Assembly: GCA_046727175.1 (NCBI GenBank)
Contig: JBKPCD010000216.1
Coordinates: 1-55,372, forward strand
Origin: JBKPCD01 sp046727175
Lineage (GTDB): Bacteria > Acidobacteriota > Vicinamibacteria > Vicinamibacterales > 2-12-FULL-66-21
Length of the DNA stretch: 55,372 nucleotides
Direction: 5' to 3'
Part shown: piece by piece, positions 9,528 to 17,956 of the stretch
Numbering within the stretch: the stretch's first letter is position 1
Layout of the letters: each line of letters opens with the position of its first letter
Translations under genes and position numbers: made by a program
Notes under the pieces: model-generated
What the model saw: the letters and a program-made list of their open reading frames with translations, nothing else
Databases searched by the model: none
Told to the model about the DNA's origin: nothing

Positions 9528-9881
9528 CTGTCCTTCTCCTTGCAAGTTACGAGGAGCCTCGGACGCTCTGGTTCAGCCGTGGACCTGCTGGACAAGCGCA
9601 ATCTTCCGCGCACCGGCCCGCGCCGATAACACCTCAAAATGTCGGGGGAAGCTCGTGCGGATGGAGCCTACCCTCAGGCGGGCGCTCACGTCAACGCAAA
9701 GATTGAATTCGTGTCAAGGGTGTACGACAAAGACGGAGCGGTATCTGACTCCGGCCGAGAAGCGCGCTCTCAGAACTGCGATGAAGAAGGAGCTCGCACA
9801 ACGAGCAACGAAGCTGCGAAGGAAGGGTCCGCAATCAGACCGGGATGCGTCTTTTAGCATCGAGCGTAGTACAGTCGTGGC
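9528..9881. other. Intergenic region with a doubtful short frame
   Basis: Between divergent genes. One plus-strand frame around 9750-9850 encodes a lysine/arginine-rich helix-like stretch (LTPAEKRALRTAMKKELAQ) that looks protein-like, but it has no ribosome site, no clear start and no recognised family. I do not call it a gene. The promoters of both flanking genes should lie here. Confidence 0.35.
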
Positions 9882-10532
9882 GTGCAGGCGCACGCTATTC
9901 TGACCACGCTCGCGAACGAGACGGGCATGTTGTTTCGTCTCACCAAGGTCTTTGCCGAGAAGCAGGCGAACATCAGCTACGTCGACATCCACATCGCCGA
10001 CAACGAGGCGCAGGTTTACATCGAATGCACCATTGAGGGCCCTGCCGATGACCTCGTACGCAAACTAGGCGCAATCGAGGGCGTCCACGGCGTCGAAGAG
10101 ACCCCACCATTTTCGAAGGTCTACGGCAAGCGCATTGTCGTGATGGGTGGCGGCGCTCAGGTCGGCCAGGTGGCCATGGGTGCGATATCGGAGGCGGATC
10201 GCCACAATATTCGCGGCGAGCGGATCTCGGTCGATACGATTCCGCTCGTTGGCGAGCACGAACTCGCCGCAGCAGTTCGTGCGGTGCCGCGCCTGCCGCG
10301 CGTCCGGCTGCTGGTGCTCGCTGGAGCTCTGATGGGCGGCGAGATCACGAAGGCCGTCGAAGAAGTCCGGCAGAAGGGGCTCTGGGTCATGTCGTTGAAC
10401 ATGGCTGGCAGCGTCCCCGATGCGGCGGATCTGGTCGTATCGGATCCAGTGCAGGCCGGTGTCATGGCAGTGATGGCCGTCGCCGATACGGCGCAATTCG
10501 ATATTCTCCGGCAGCAAAGACGCAGATACTGA
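9882..10532 (+). CDS. ACT domain plus DUF5612 protein
   Basis: 216 residues from a GTG start (no strong ribosome site). Residues about 3-75 form an ACT domain, a small-molecule-binding regulatory fold (ILTTLANETGMLFRLTKVFAEKQANISYVDIHI). Residues 85-215 match the second domain that accompanies ACT in proteins best known from methanogenic archaea, with a glycine-rich VVMGGGAQVGQVA, then the conserved GAISEADRHNIRGERISVD, LVLAGALMGGEI and VPDAADLVVSDPVQAG. The glycine-rich turn suggests a Rossmann-like nucleotide site. Function is unknown; amino-acid-responsive regulation is likely only by analogy with ACT. It is monocistronic here, followed by a relic on the other strand. Confidence 0.8.
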   Translation: MQAHAILTTLANETGMLFRLTKVFAEKQANISYVDIHIADNEAQVYIECTIEGPADDLVRKLGAIEGVHGVEETPPFSKVYGKRIVVMGGGAQVGQVAMGAISEADRHNIRGERISVDTIPLVGEHELAAAVRAVPRLPRVRLLVLAGALMGGEITKAVEEVRQKGLWVMSLNMAGSVPDAADLVVSDPVQAGVMAVMAVADTAQFDILRQQRRRY

Positions 10533-10540
10533 CCGCTGAT

Positions 10541-10933
10541 CTATCGATCCACATTGTCCAACACCCAGATGTTGCCCGTCCGTTCCATGATTGTGAGGAT
10601 CAGCCCCTTCGGCGACACACCGATTTCCGCGTTGGGAAGGTCGGTCGGGATCTGACGCGTCGGGCTCTCGAAGCGCGTGATCTGAAACGGCTCGCCAGCG
10701 GGCTTCCCCGCCGCGCCATCGAATCGTACGGCCCAGAGGTTGAAGAAGGAGTTGCGGTATCGCACGAAATACACGAGCTTTCCATCTGGCGACCACCGCG
10801 GTTTGTCAGCCCATTCGCGGGGGTCGGTCAGCGCCGGCCACCCACTCCGTTCCGCGCCGCTGTTTGCGAACCCGTCTGGCCGGCGGAGCGCGAACGCTAG
10901 ACCGATCTTGACTGCCTCGGACATCGCGCGCAT
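10541..10933 (-). pseudogene. C-terminal relic of a PD40 (WD40-like) propeller protein
   Basis: The last 120 residues read like the final blades of the TolB/PD40 propeller attached to many acidobacterial Ser/Thr kinases: WADKPRWSPDGKLVYFVRYR, then FFNLWAVRFD, then GNIWVLDNVDR before the stop. Upstream sequence on this strand is simply the antisense of the GH51 gene (start 10943), and the long open frame through it has no domain features. Only the 3' end of a once much longer gene survives. The short ATG starts at 10924 and 10933 are not evidence of expression. Confidence 0.7.
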
Positions 10934-10942
10934 CGTCCACTC

Positions 10943-12490
10943 ATGAACCGAAGGACATTCCTCACAACATCCGCAACCGCGGCGGCCGGCATCGCCTCGG
11001 CCGGCGCGTTTGCCGCCGGCCCCGGGCCGATGGACGTCCAGAAGCAAGACGGAAGCACCATCGCCGTCGATCCGACGCCGCTGTTCGAATTGTCGCCTTA
11101 CCTGTTCATGCAGTTCATGGAGCCGCTGGGTGCCACCGACGGTTCGGTCGAAGCAGCCTGGGATCATTTGCGCGACGATTGGCGCGAGGATGTCGAAGCG
11201 ATCACACGTGACCTGGGCCCAACGATGATGCGCTGGGGCGGAATCTTTGCGGACTTCTATCGGTGGCGGGAAGGCGTCGGCCCGCGAGAAAACCGACCGT
11301 CGATGCTCAACCTGCTCTGGGGCGGAATCGAGTCGAACCAGGTCGGCACGTCCGAATTCGTCGACCTGTGCCGGCGGGTTGGTGCGGAGCCCCTCATCTG
11401 CGTCAACTTCGAATCGGACGGGCGCAGGCAGTACATGAACGTCCGTGGTCGCGTGCGGACGGCCGACGCGAAAGAAGCGTCGGCCTGGGTGGCGTACTGC
11501 AACGATCCGGACCATGCCGATCGAAAGGCACACGGCCATGCGACCCCGCTGAGCGTCCGGCACTGGCAGATCGGCAACGAGACGTCCTACGACAAGAACG
11601 GCTTCGATCTCGAAACCGCGGCGCGGAAGACCGCCGAGTTCGCCAGATCGATGCGTGCAGCGGATCCAGCCATCCAGCTGATCGCGTGGGGCGACAGCGG
11701 ATGGGCAGCGCGCATGGCGGAGATGGCCGGCGAGTACGTGCAATATCTCGCGTTCCACCACATGTTCGATCCGGACTCGCCGCGCCAGCCGGTCCTGCGC
11801 GGCGAGGCATATCGGCGCGATCCGGACGCGGCGTGGGTGCAGTTGATGGCGGCGTGGCAGCTGGCCGACGCCAAGATTCGGTCCGTTCGCGAGACTCTGG
11901 GCCCCGGGAAGATTCCGCTTGCGATGACGGAGTGCCACTTCGTCATTCCGGGGCGCGATCGCGGCGACGTGCTCGCCTCGTGGGCGGCGGGCGTCTCCTA
12001 TGCCCGGATCCTCAATACGCATCAACGTCACGGCGACGCCCTGAGAATCGCGACGGCCGCGGACTTCTGCGGGACTCGGTGGCAGAACAATGCCGTGATC
12101 ATTCCGACGCCGAAGGGCAACAACCGCGCGTATCTTCAGCCCGTCGCCCGCGTGATGCAGCTGTACCGCCACCACATCGGCAGTCACGCGATCGAAGTCG
12201 TTGGCGCGCCGGACGGCCTCGATGTCGTCGCGAGCCGCCGCGGCGATACGGTGTACCTTCATGTCGCGAACACTCAGCGCACAAGATCGGTGACCGCCTC
12301 CATCAAGGTCGGAGGCCATGCTCCCACGAGCGGTCGTGTGTTTGAAATCACGGAGGACCCTGCCGTGGAGGTGTCATATCTGAACGCGGCGGATGTCATG
12401 AAGACGGTTGCGAAACCGTTCGCCGGCGGCCCTTGGGAGTTCCCGGCCGCGTCAGTATCGGCACTCGAACTTGCGATCGGATCGGACTGA
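10943..12490 (+). CDS. Alpha-L-arabinofuranosidase, GH51-like, Tat-exported
   Basis: 515 residues. The N-terminus has a twin-arginine signal (NRRTFL, then an Ala-rich stretch to about residue 25), so the enzyme is likely folded before export. The catalytic barrel shows LGPTMMRWGG near residue 95, the acid/base Glu213 in WQIGNE and a candidate nucleophile Glu330 in IPLAMTEC; the C-terminal 120 residues form a beta-sandwich. GH51 enzymes release terminal arabinofuranose from arabinan or arabinoxylan. Clan-A relatives with other specificity cannot be excluded. The gene starts 9 bases from the PD40 relic on the opposite strand. The next plus-strand gene follows after 145 bases, so co-transcription is uncertain. 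Confidence 0.85.
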   Translation: MNRRTFLTTSATAAAGIASAGAFAAGPGPMDVQKQDGSTIAVDPTPLFELSPYLFMQFMEPLGATDGSVEAAWDHLRDDWREDVEAITRDLGPTMMRWGGIFADFYRWREGVGPRENRPSMLNLLWGGIESNQVGTSEFVDLCRRVGAEPLICVNFESDGRRQYMNVRGRVRTADAKEASAWVAYCNDPDHADRKAHGHATPLSVRHWQIGNETSYDKNGFDLETAARKTAEFARSMRAADPAIQLIAWGDSGWAARMAEMAGEYVQYLAFHHMFDPDSPRQPVLRGEAYRRDPDAAWVQLMAAWQLADAKIRSVRETLGPGKIPLAMTECHFVIPGRDRGDVLASWAAGVSYARILNTHQRHGDALRIATAADFCGTRWQNNAVIIPTPKGNNRAYLQPVARVMQLYRHHIGSHAIEVVGAPDGLDVVASRRGDTVYLHVANTQRTRSVTASIKVGGHAPTSGRVFEITEDPAVEVSYLNAADVMKTVAKPFAGGPWEFPAASVSALELAIGSD

Positions 12491-12635
12491 CCGCGCCTCA
12501 TTTCGTCTGCGGACCATCGGAACATCAGAAGAGCAACGAACCCGCCCCCCGCGGCGGCAGCAGGCACCACGTAGATCGTCGCAGGGAGAGCGGCATCATC
12601 ACCGGCCAATCAGCGTGAAGTGGTACGCTCAGCGC

Positions 12636-13778
12636 GTGCCATCCCGGATGCGATCGCTCGTGCGGCCGATCGTGGTTCCGCTCCTCCTTGTCGCGTGCGC
12701 CTATGCGGTCGTTCGCTTCAGGCGGGGTGAGCTCGTCGATTTCGCCGTGCCGCGCACCGCCGCGGCGCGCTTCCTTTCGAAGGAGCCTCTGTACCGGCCG
12801 GAAGATGGTCACTGGCAATACAAATACCTGCCCACGTTTGCGCAGCTCATGATCCCCTTCACCTGGGTGCCGAAAGAGGTCGCAGAGGTCACGTGGTTCG
12901 CGTTGACGATGACAATGACGTGGGCATTCGTGCGCATCTCGCTCACCGCCCTGCCCGCTCGACGGCGGTCGGCGCGCGCGCTCGTGTGGCTCACGCTGCT
13001 GCTGACGGGCAAGTTCCTCGTGAAGGAGCTCGCACTGGGACAATTCAACCTGCCCGTGGCGCTGCTCCTGCTCGGCGCCGTGATCGCCGCGCAGCAGGGA
13101 CGGCGATACGCGGCCGGCGCCTCCATTGCGGCGGGTGTGTTCGTCAAGCCGTATACCCTGGTCCTATTGCCGTGGCTGGCCTGGACGCTCGGTTGGCGTC
13201 CGTTCATCTCGTTCGGTCTGGTGGTGGCGGGCGGGCTGCTGCTGCCGGCCGTATCATACGGCTGGAACGGCAACCTGACGCTGCTGCAAGAATGGTATCG
13301 CACCGTCACCGCGACGACAGAACCGAGCCTGCTGTCGCCGGAGAACATCTCCTTCGCCTCGATGTGGACGAAGTGGATCGGGTCCGGCGCTGCCGCCGCG
13401 GGCCTCGCGCTCGCGTCAGCGGTGGGTGCCGTTACAGCGGGACTCTTCGTGATGTCGCGGCGGCATCACGTGGCGGAACCCAACTACCTGGAAGCCGCGT
13501 ACTTCTTCGTGCTCGTACCGTTGCTGTCGCCACAAGGCTGGGACTATGTGCTCGTCCTCGCGCTGCCTGCCTACATGTGCCTCGTCGATCGGTGGCGCGA
13601 GCTTTCGCCGTCCTGGCGCGCGGCAGTCCTGGCGGGATTCCTGCTCACGAGCTTCACGATCTTCGACCTTCTGGGGCGGCCCCTCTACGTCCTCCTCATG
13701 CGGCTGGCCGCCGTGAGCGTCGGCGCCGTGGTTGTTGCTGCCTGCCTGATCCGCCTGCGGTGGCAAGCGGTCGCCTGA
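12636..13778 (+). CDS. GT87-like (DUF2029) polytopic glycosyltransferase
   Basis: About 380 residues with roughly ten hydrophobic segments. Family signs are the early loop with WQYKYLPTFA, the LALGQFNLPVALLLLGA segment (GQxN motif) and FVKPYTLVLLPW. GT87 members use polyprenyl-phosphate sugars on the outer face of the membrane to extend envelope glycans, as known for mycobacterial mannosyltransferases. The start is uncertain: GTG at 12636, GTG at 12615 and ATG at 12648 are all in frame, and none has a good ribosome site. Neighbours are a GH51 enzyme and a SnoaL-like gene, with no envelope-glycan cluster, so the acceptor is unknown. Confidence 0.8.
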   Translation: MPSRMRSLVRPIVVPLLLVACAYAVVRFRRGELVDFAVPRTAAARFLSKEPLYRPEDGHWQYKYLPTFAQLMIPFTWVPKEVAEVTWFALTMTMTWAFVRISLTALPARRRSARALVWLTLLLTGKFLVKELALGQFNLPVALLLLGAVIAAQQGRRYAAGASIAAGVFVKPYTLVLLPWLAWTLGWRPFISFGLVVAGGLLLPAVSYGWNGNLTLLQEWYRTVTATTEPSLLSPENISFASMWTKWIGSGAAAAGLALASAVGAVTAGLFVMSRRHHVAEPNYLEAAYFFVLVPLLSPQGWDYVLVLALPAYMCLVDRWRELSPSWRAAVLAGFLLTSFTIFDLLGRPLYVLLMRLAAVSVGAVVVAACLIRLRWQAVA

Positions 13779-13870
13779 GCGCTGGGGCGAGAGGAGCTAA
13801 GATCGGGTTGGTATCAGCGCGGCCCGCGTCGCACGGATAATCACTTCATCCACGATGACGGAGGTCTGAA

Positions 13871-14281
13871 TTGGGTATCGCGCAGAAGCGAGACGACGAA
13901 ACGCAAATCCGTGAACTGATCGAGACATGGGCAGCAGCCGTTCGACGGAAGGATCTGACGGGGATTCTTCGAGACCATTCCGCCGACATCCTCATGTTCG
14001 ATGTGCCGCCGCCACTCCAGAGCAAGGGGATTGATGCGTATCGCCGGACATGGGACGTGTTCTTCGCGTGGTCGCACGAACCCGTGAAGTTCGATATCTC
14101 CGAGCTGCACGTGACCGCCGGTGTGGAGGTCGCGTTCGCTGCCGCGGTCATGCGGTGTGCCGGCCGCGAGTCCAGCGGCGAAGATGTCGACCTGGAGTTT
14201 CGACTGACCGTCGGCTTGCAGAAGGTCGACGGGGAATGGGTAGTCACGCACGAGCACCATTCGATTCCGGCTGAAGGCTGA
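13871..14281 (+). CDS. SnoaL/ketosteroid-isomerase-like protein
   Basis: 136 residues forming an NTF2-like cone: an N-terminal helix (DDETQIRELIETWAAAVRRKDL), the strand HSADILMFDVPPPL and the C-terminal GEWVVTHEHHSIP. The last motif is typical of the DUF4440/SnoaL group, many of which act as small isomerases, hydrolases or subunits. The start is TTG, chosen because a strong GGAGGT lies at 13860-13865, five bases upstream; no ATG fits. It is followed by an inverted repeat and a convergent DUF3455 gene. Substrate unknown. Confidence 0.85.
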   Translation: MGIAQKRDDETQIRELIETWAAAVRRKDLTGILRDHSADILMFDVPPPLQSKGIDAYRRTWDVFFAWSHEPVKFDISELHVTAGVEVAFAAAVMRCAGRESSGEDVDLEFRLTVGLQKVDGEWVVTHEHHSIPAEG

Positions 14282-14300
14282 TGCCCTCAACCGTGTGTAG

Positions 14301-14377
14301 GTCACTCCCAACTTTCCGATTTCGATGTGCGCACGCGCGGAATCGCGAAAAATTGCTCTCGTGACGTTGGGAGTGAC
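14301..14377. terminator. 12-bp inverted repeat in a convergent gap (possible bidirectional terminator)
   Basis: GTCACTCCCAAC at 14301-14312 is repeated exactly in inverted orientation (GTTGGGAGTGAC) at 14366-14377, separated by 53 bases. The position between two convergent stop codons fits a terminator or processing hairpin, though no U-run follows either arm and the loop is long. A small mobile palindrome is the alternative. Confidence 0.5.
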
Positions 14378-14444
14378 TACCGTTACGTTTCGAATGCGTT
14401 GTAGTAGTTCGGCTGAGAGATCACAGCTGCTTCCACGGCAGCGG

Positions 14445-15065
14445 TTAGTCTTTGTAGAAAAAGTAGTCGGCGGAGTAAGGCACGAACGCCTTGTGGCCGA
14501 CGTCGGGGAGAGAGTCACAGCCGGTCGCGGGTGCCAACCCTCCCCGGGTATTCACCCGTTGGATGAATGTCGTTTCGGATAACGTGTTGCCGCCAGTCGG
14601 TCCCGGTCGGGTTCCAACGGCCTCCAGCTTGACCCACGGGATCGCGTTCGGATCGACGGTGGCGGTAGCGATGGCGCGCGCCCAGACGGTGCTCGTATCC
14701 CGGGAGTCCTGCCATGTGACGCGTACGACGCCCTCGTCAGGGTTCGGACTGGAGAAATGCGTGATGAGTTGTTCCCGCTGGTCATTGAATAGCGTCGCCT
14801 GCGGTGTGAAGAGCACCCAGCCAACGCGGCCAAGAGGACCCGTGGGCTGGCACTCGTAATTCTGTGTGCCGACACCCCGACCGAGTAGGAACGCCTGGCT
14901 GGGCGGTTGCACCTCGAGCCCGGGTGGCACCGTTGGCGGCGTGACACTCTGGGCGTGAGCTGGTTGCGGCAGCGCTAATGCGAACGCCATGCCGAAAGTA
15001 GTGACGGACGCGATGCGCAGAATGCGTCGGGTGATCTGGTGCTCGCTTGTCTTGCAGTTCTTCAT
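14445..15065 (-). CDS. DUF3455 secreted protein
   Basis: 206 residues with a signal peptide ending PAHA near residue 38. The mature part carries the DUF3455 pattern: GTQNYECQP, WVLFTPQATLFND, a THFSSP segment with TWQDSRDTSTV, IPWVKLEAVG, then TTFIQRVNTRGGLAPATGCD and a C-terminal YSADYFFY. The family is secreted by fungi and bacteria and has no established function. A good ribosome site (AAGGAG, 6-base spacing) supports the start. It is divergently oriented from the STAND regulator 435 bases away, which makes it a candidate target of that regulator. Confidence 0.85.
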   Translation of the reverse strand: MKNCKTSEHQITRRILRIASVTTFGMAFALALPQPAHAQSVTPPTVPPGLEVQPPSQAFLLGRGVGTQNYECQPTGPLGRVGWVLFTPQATLFNDQREQLITHFSSPNPDEGVVRVTWQDSRDTSTVWARAIATATVDPNAIPWVKLEAVGTRPGPTGGNTLSETTFIQRVNTRGGLAPATGCDSLPDVGHKAFVPYSADYFFYKD

Positions 15066-15500
15066 GAATTACTCCTTACAGGTGAATCAATCTCTAACGC
15101 TGTCTCGCAGACCTGGATCTGAAGACTCCGGACGAGACCTCATCACCTCTCTGCCGATGAATCCCACCGCGCTGGGTGACAAGGCGGTCGGTTCAACGAC
15201 GTCTGCCATGTGGCAGTGTGGATCCCCAACCGTGTTGGCTAACAGCGACAACACTCGCACAGCGCTCGTACGGCGCCCGTACGGCTCGCAGCAAGCTGTA
15301 GAGCCGGCTTCCACCACGCTACGGCAGACCGATTTCGCGAAAACCCCAATCAGCATTGCGGGAGGAACGGTCAGGGTGAAGGACGAAGTCAGGATCGAGT
15401 TCGACATCGCCGTCGCCGGCAGATAGTAGTCATCGCTCCGGCGTGCTCCACGGACGTTTGCTCGTCGAAGGCCGTACGGGTGGCAGTAAGATGAAGAGCG
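15066..15500. promoter_or_regulatory. Divergent control region with CGTACG palindromes
   Basis: No gene is supported in these 435 bases. A perfect 7-bp inverted repeat CGTACGG-CGC-CCGTACG lies at 15267-15283 and a second 8-bp palindrome CCGTACGG at 15472-15479, 22 bases before the regulator's start. The shared CCGTACGG core at both sites suggests binding sites for the HTH of the STAND protein. This is inference; no -10/-35 was confidently seen. Confidence 0.45.
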
Positions 15501-17852
15501 ATGAAAGTCGGCGCTCCAGGGGCGTTTGGGGCGCAATTGAAGGCGCTCCGCGAGGCTGCGGGCTTTACGCAAGAGGAGCTCGCAACGGTCGCCGGGCTTT
15601 CGGTCCATGCCGTGAGCGCGTTGGAGCGCGGGCACCGCAGGCGGCCTCAGGTCGATACGGTCCGCGCGCTGTCCGCGGCGCTCGATCTGACCGGTCCGAC
15701 GCGCGATGCGCTGATTGGGAGCGCGCGGGCGTCTGCTCGCGGCATTCCCGTCGATGCACTGAACGTCTCGCTGCCTCTTCCTCTGACGGCGCTTCTGGGC
15801 CGCGACACTGATGTGCAGACGCTGCGGCACTGGTTGGGCGATCCCGCCGCACGCCTCATCACACTGATCGGACCAGGAGGCGTGGGGAAGACGCGCCTGG
15901 CGCTGGAGCTCGCCCGCGGGATTGCAGCAGAGGGCACAACTCACGTCACATTCGTACCGTTGGCCGCCATCAGGGATCCCGCGTCCGTCGCGTCGGCCAT
16001 CGCTGAGGCTCTCGGATTAGTGGACGTCACCGCGCGCGATCTGCCGAGGCGCGCACGCCTCGCCTGCGAGGATCACCCGACGTTGATGGTGCTCGACAAC
16101 TTCGAGCACGTGTTGGATGCGGCACCGGTGGTTGCGGATCTGCTGACAGCGGTGACACTGCTCCGACTGCTGGTCACGAGCCGCGCGCCCCTGCATCTGC
16201 GTGGAGAGCGGGAATATGCCGTCGGACCTCTCGAGCTGCAGACGGGCTCAGAGACGATGTCGCCGGCTGTTCTCGGACGCTCGCCCGCGGTGCGCCTGTT
16301 CCTGGAACGGGTTCGCGATGTGCAGCCTGACTTTCGCCTAACGTCCGCGAACGGCTCCACCGTCGCGGCGATCTGTCGTCGGCTCGATGCACTCCCGCTC
16401 GCTCTCGAGCTTGGAGCCCCGTGGATCAAAGTGCTCACCGTCACGGATCTGCTCCGCCGCCTCGAGCACGACGTCTTGTTCGCCACGGTCGTCCCACGTG
16501 ATCTCCCCGAACGCCAACAGACGATGAATGCGACCGTCGCGTGGAGTTATCGCCTGCTCGACCCGGACGGGCAGCGCGCCTTCCGGCGCTTTGGCGCGCT
16601 GCCGGGTCTGTTTCCGATCGACGCGGCCGCGGCGGTCCTTGCCGGCCGTGAGGGTGCGTCGGCCTGGAGCGACGCCGCGCTCGACGCGGCAGGAGGCCTG
16701 ATCGACAAGAGCCTTCTCGTGCGAGCCAAGACCTCGGTGGCGACTCGTCCGCTGTTTTACATGCTCGAGATCGTGCGTGCATACGCGGCTCTCGAGCTCA
16801 CTGCAGCAGGCGAGCGCGACGACGCATTGGAAGGGCTGGCGGGGTATTGCATCCGTGAAGCCTCGCTCGCTGCGGAGGGGCTGGTCGGAGCTGCGCAGGT
16901 CGATTGGTTGGAGCGCGTGCGTGAAGATCTCGACAGCTACCGCGCCGCGTTGACCTGGCTCATCGAGCACGGGCGGCCGAGCGAAGCGTGCGACATCGCG
17001 TGGAGGCTGTATTTCTATTGGCTCATTCGCGGGCATGCGGACGAGGCCCTCGCGTGGTACGAGAAGATTTTGAGCGTGCCGTCTCTGCCGCCAGCTGCCG
17101 AGTCGAGAGCACTCCTCGGAGCGGCTCTCATTCGGCACGCCAAAAGAGACCAGGAGCGCGCACGCGCCGGGCTCACACGTGCTCTCGCCCTCGCCCGCAG
17201 CATCGGCGACGTGGATGTAATCGTGCAGGCCGAGCATCTCTCCGGCCATGTCGAACACGCTGTTGGCAATCTGAGCGCGGCCCGAATTCTCCTTGCGCGC
17301 AGTGTTGACGGGTTCCAGACGCTGTCAATGCCGTGGCATGCGGGGACCGCGTTGAGCGGGTTGGCGGGAATAGCCATGGCCACCGGCGACACCGGCCAGG
17401 CGGAGTGCCTGCTCGATCAGGCGACTTCGGTGCTTCGGGATACCGGTCCGTGGTTCCTCATGCCGGTGCTCTACGTTCGCGCCATCCTGGCGGTGAGGCG
17501 GGGGAATGCCGATGAGGCGATCGCGTTGGTGCGTGAGAACGTTACTCGAATCCGAGAGCTCCATGACAAGTTCGCGTTCGTGTACGCGCTGATCCCGCTC
17601 GCCGCCGCGGCGGTCCTCAAAGGCGACGACCCATGGGCGGCACGGATTTTGGGCGTGCGGGATGCCGTCATTGAACGCACAGGTGTGACGGTTGTCGATT
17701 CGCCGGTGCGCGACCTGCGAGAACGGGCGGAACGAGAGGCGCGTGCACGCCTCGGCCCGGAGCGGTGGACCCGGGCGTACGCAGCAGGACGCAGAACCTA
17801 TATCGATTCGGCCCAGGACCTCTATCGTTTCGTTGCGGAAAGACATCGATAG
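15501..17852 (+). CDS. STAND-type regulator: XRE HTH, NB-ARC-like ATPase, TPR
   Basis: 783 residues. Residues 7-60 form an XRE helix-turn-helix (FTQEELATVAGLSVHAVSALERG). An LLGRD linker near residue 98 leads into a P-loop NTPase with Walker A GPGGVGKT (124-131), Walker B LMVLDNFEHVLD (195-206) and a sensor Arg in LLVTSRAPL (223-231), then a winged-helix-like segment to about residue 440. The C-terminal 340 residues are helical TPR-like repeats. Such proteins are signal-activated transcription factors: the TPR part senses a ligand or partner and ATP-driven oligomerisation activates. Small palindromes upstream and the divergent DUF3455 gene suggest autoregulation and a local target. It has no genes downstream on its strand. 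Confidence 0.88.
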   Translation: MKVGAPGAFGAQLKALREAAGFTQEELATVAGLSVHAVSALERGHRRRPQVDTVRALSAALDLTGPTRDALIGSARASARGIPVDALNVSLPLPLTALLGRDTDVQTLRHWLGDPAARLITLIGPGGVGKTRLALELARGIAAEGTTHVTFVPLAAIRDPASVASAIAEALGLVDVTARDLPRRARLACEDHPTLMVLDNFEHVLDAAPVVADLLTAVTLLRLLVTSRAPLHLRGEREYAVGPLELQTGSETMSPAVLGRSPAVRLFLERVRDVQPDFRLTSANGSTVAAICRRLDALPLALELGAPWIKVLTVTDLLRRLEHDVLFATVVPRDLPERQQTMNATVAWSYRLLDPDGQRAFRRFGALPGLFPIDAAAAVLAGREGASAWSDAALDAAGGLIDKSLLVRAKTSVATRPLFYMLEIVRAYAALELTAAGERDDALEGLAGYCIREASLAAEGLVGAAQVDWLERVREDLDSYRAALTWLIEHGRPSEACDIAWRLYFYWLIRGHADEALAWYEKILSVPSLPPAAESRALLGAALIRHAKRDQERARAGLTRALALARSIGDVDVIVQAEHLSGHVEHAVGNLSAARILLARSVDGFQTLSMPWHAGTALSGLAGIAMATGDTGQAECLLDQATSVLRDTGPWFLMPVLYVRAILAVRRGNADEAIALVRENVTRIRELHDKFAFVYALIPLAAAAVLKGDDPWAARILGVRDAVIERTGVTVVDSPVRDLRERAEREARARLGPERWTRAYAAGRRTYIDSAQDLYRFVAERHR

Positions 17853-17956
17853 CGCGCTCGGCCGGACTGCCGCAGCGAACCCACACGCGATCCGCGGATT
17901 TGAAAGGTCACGGTCGCCCTGGCGGTCACGGTTTCAGCGATGGCTTTCTTCGCGGC

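Noticed and set aside
9714..9992. Minus-strand frame overlapping the ACT gene start
   Set aside because: Antisense to a well supported gene and no family resemblance.
10934..12319. Long minus-strand open frame antisense to the GH51 gene
   Set aside because: It has Arg/His/Pro-rich composition and no domain; only its end below 10934 shows real protein similarity, and is recorded as the PD40 relic.
12274..12609. Minus-strand small membrane-like frame (AAAAGGGFVALLMF)
   Set aside because: It overlaps the end of GH51 and has no ribosome site; the hydrophobic part could arise by chance.
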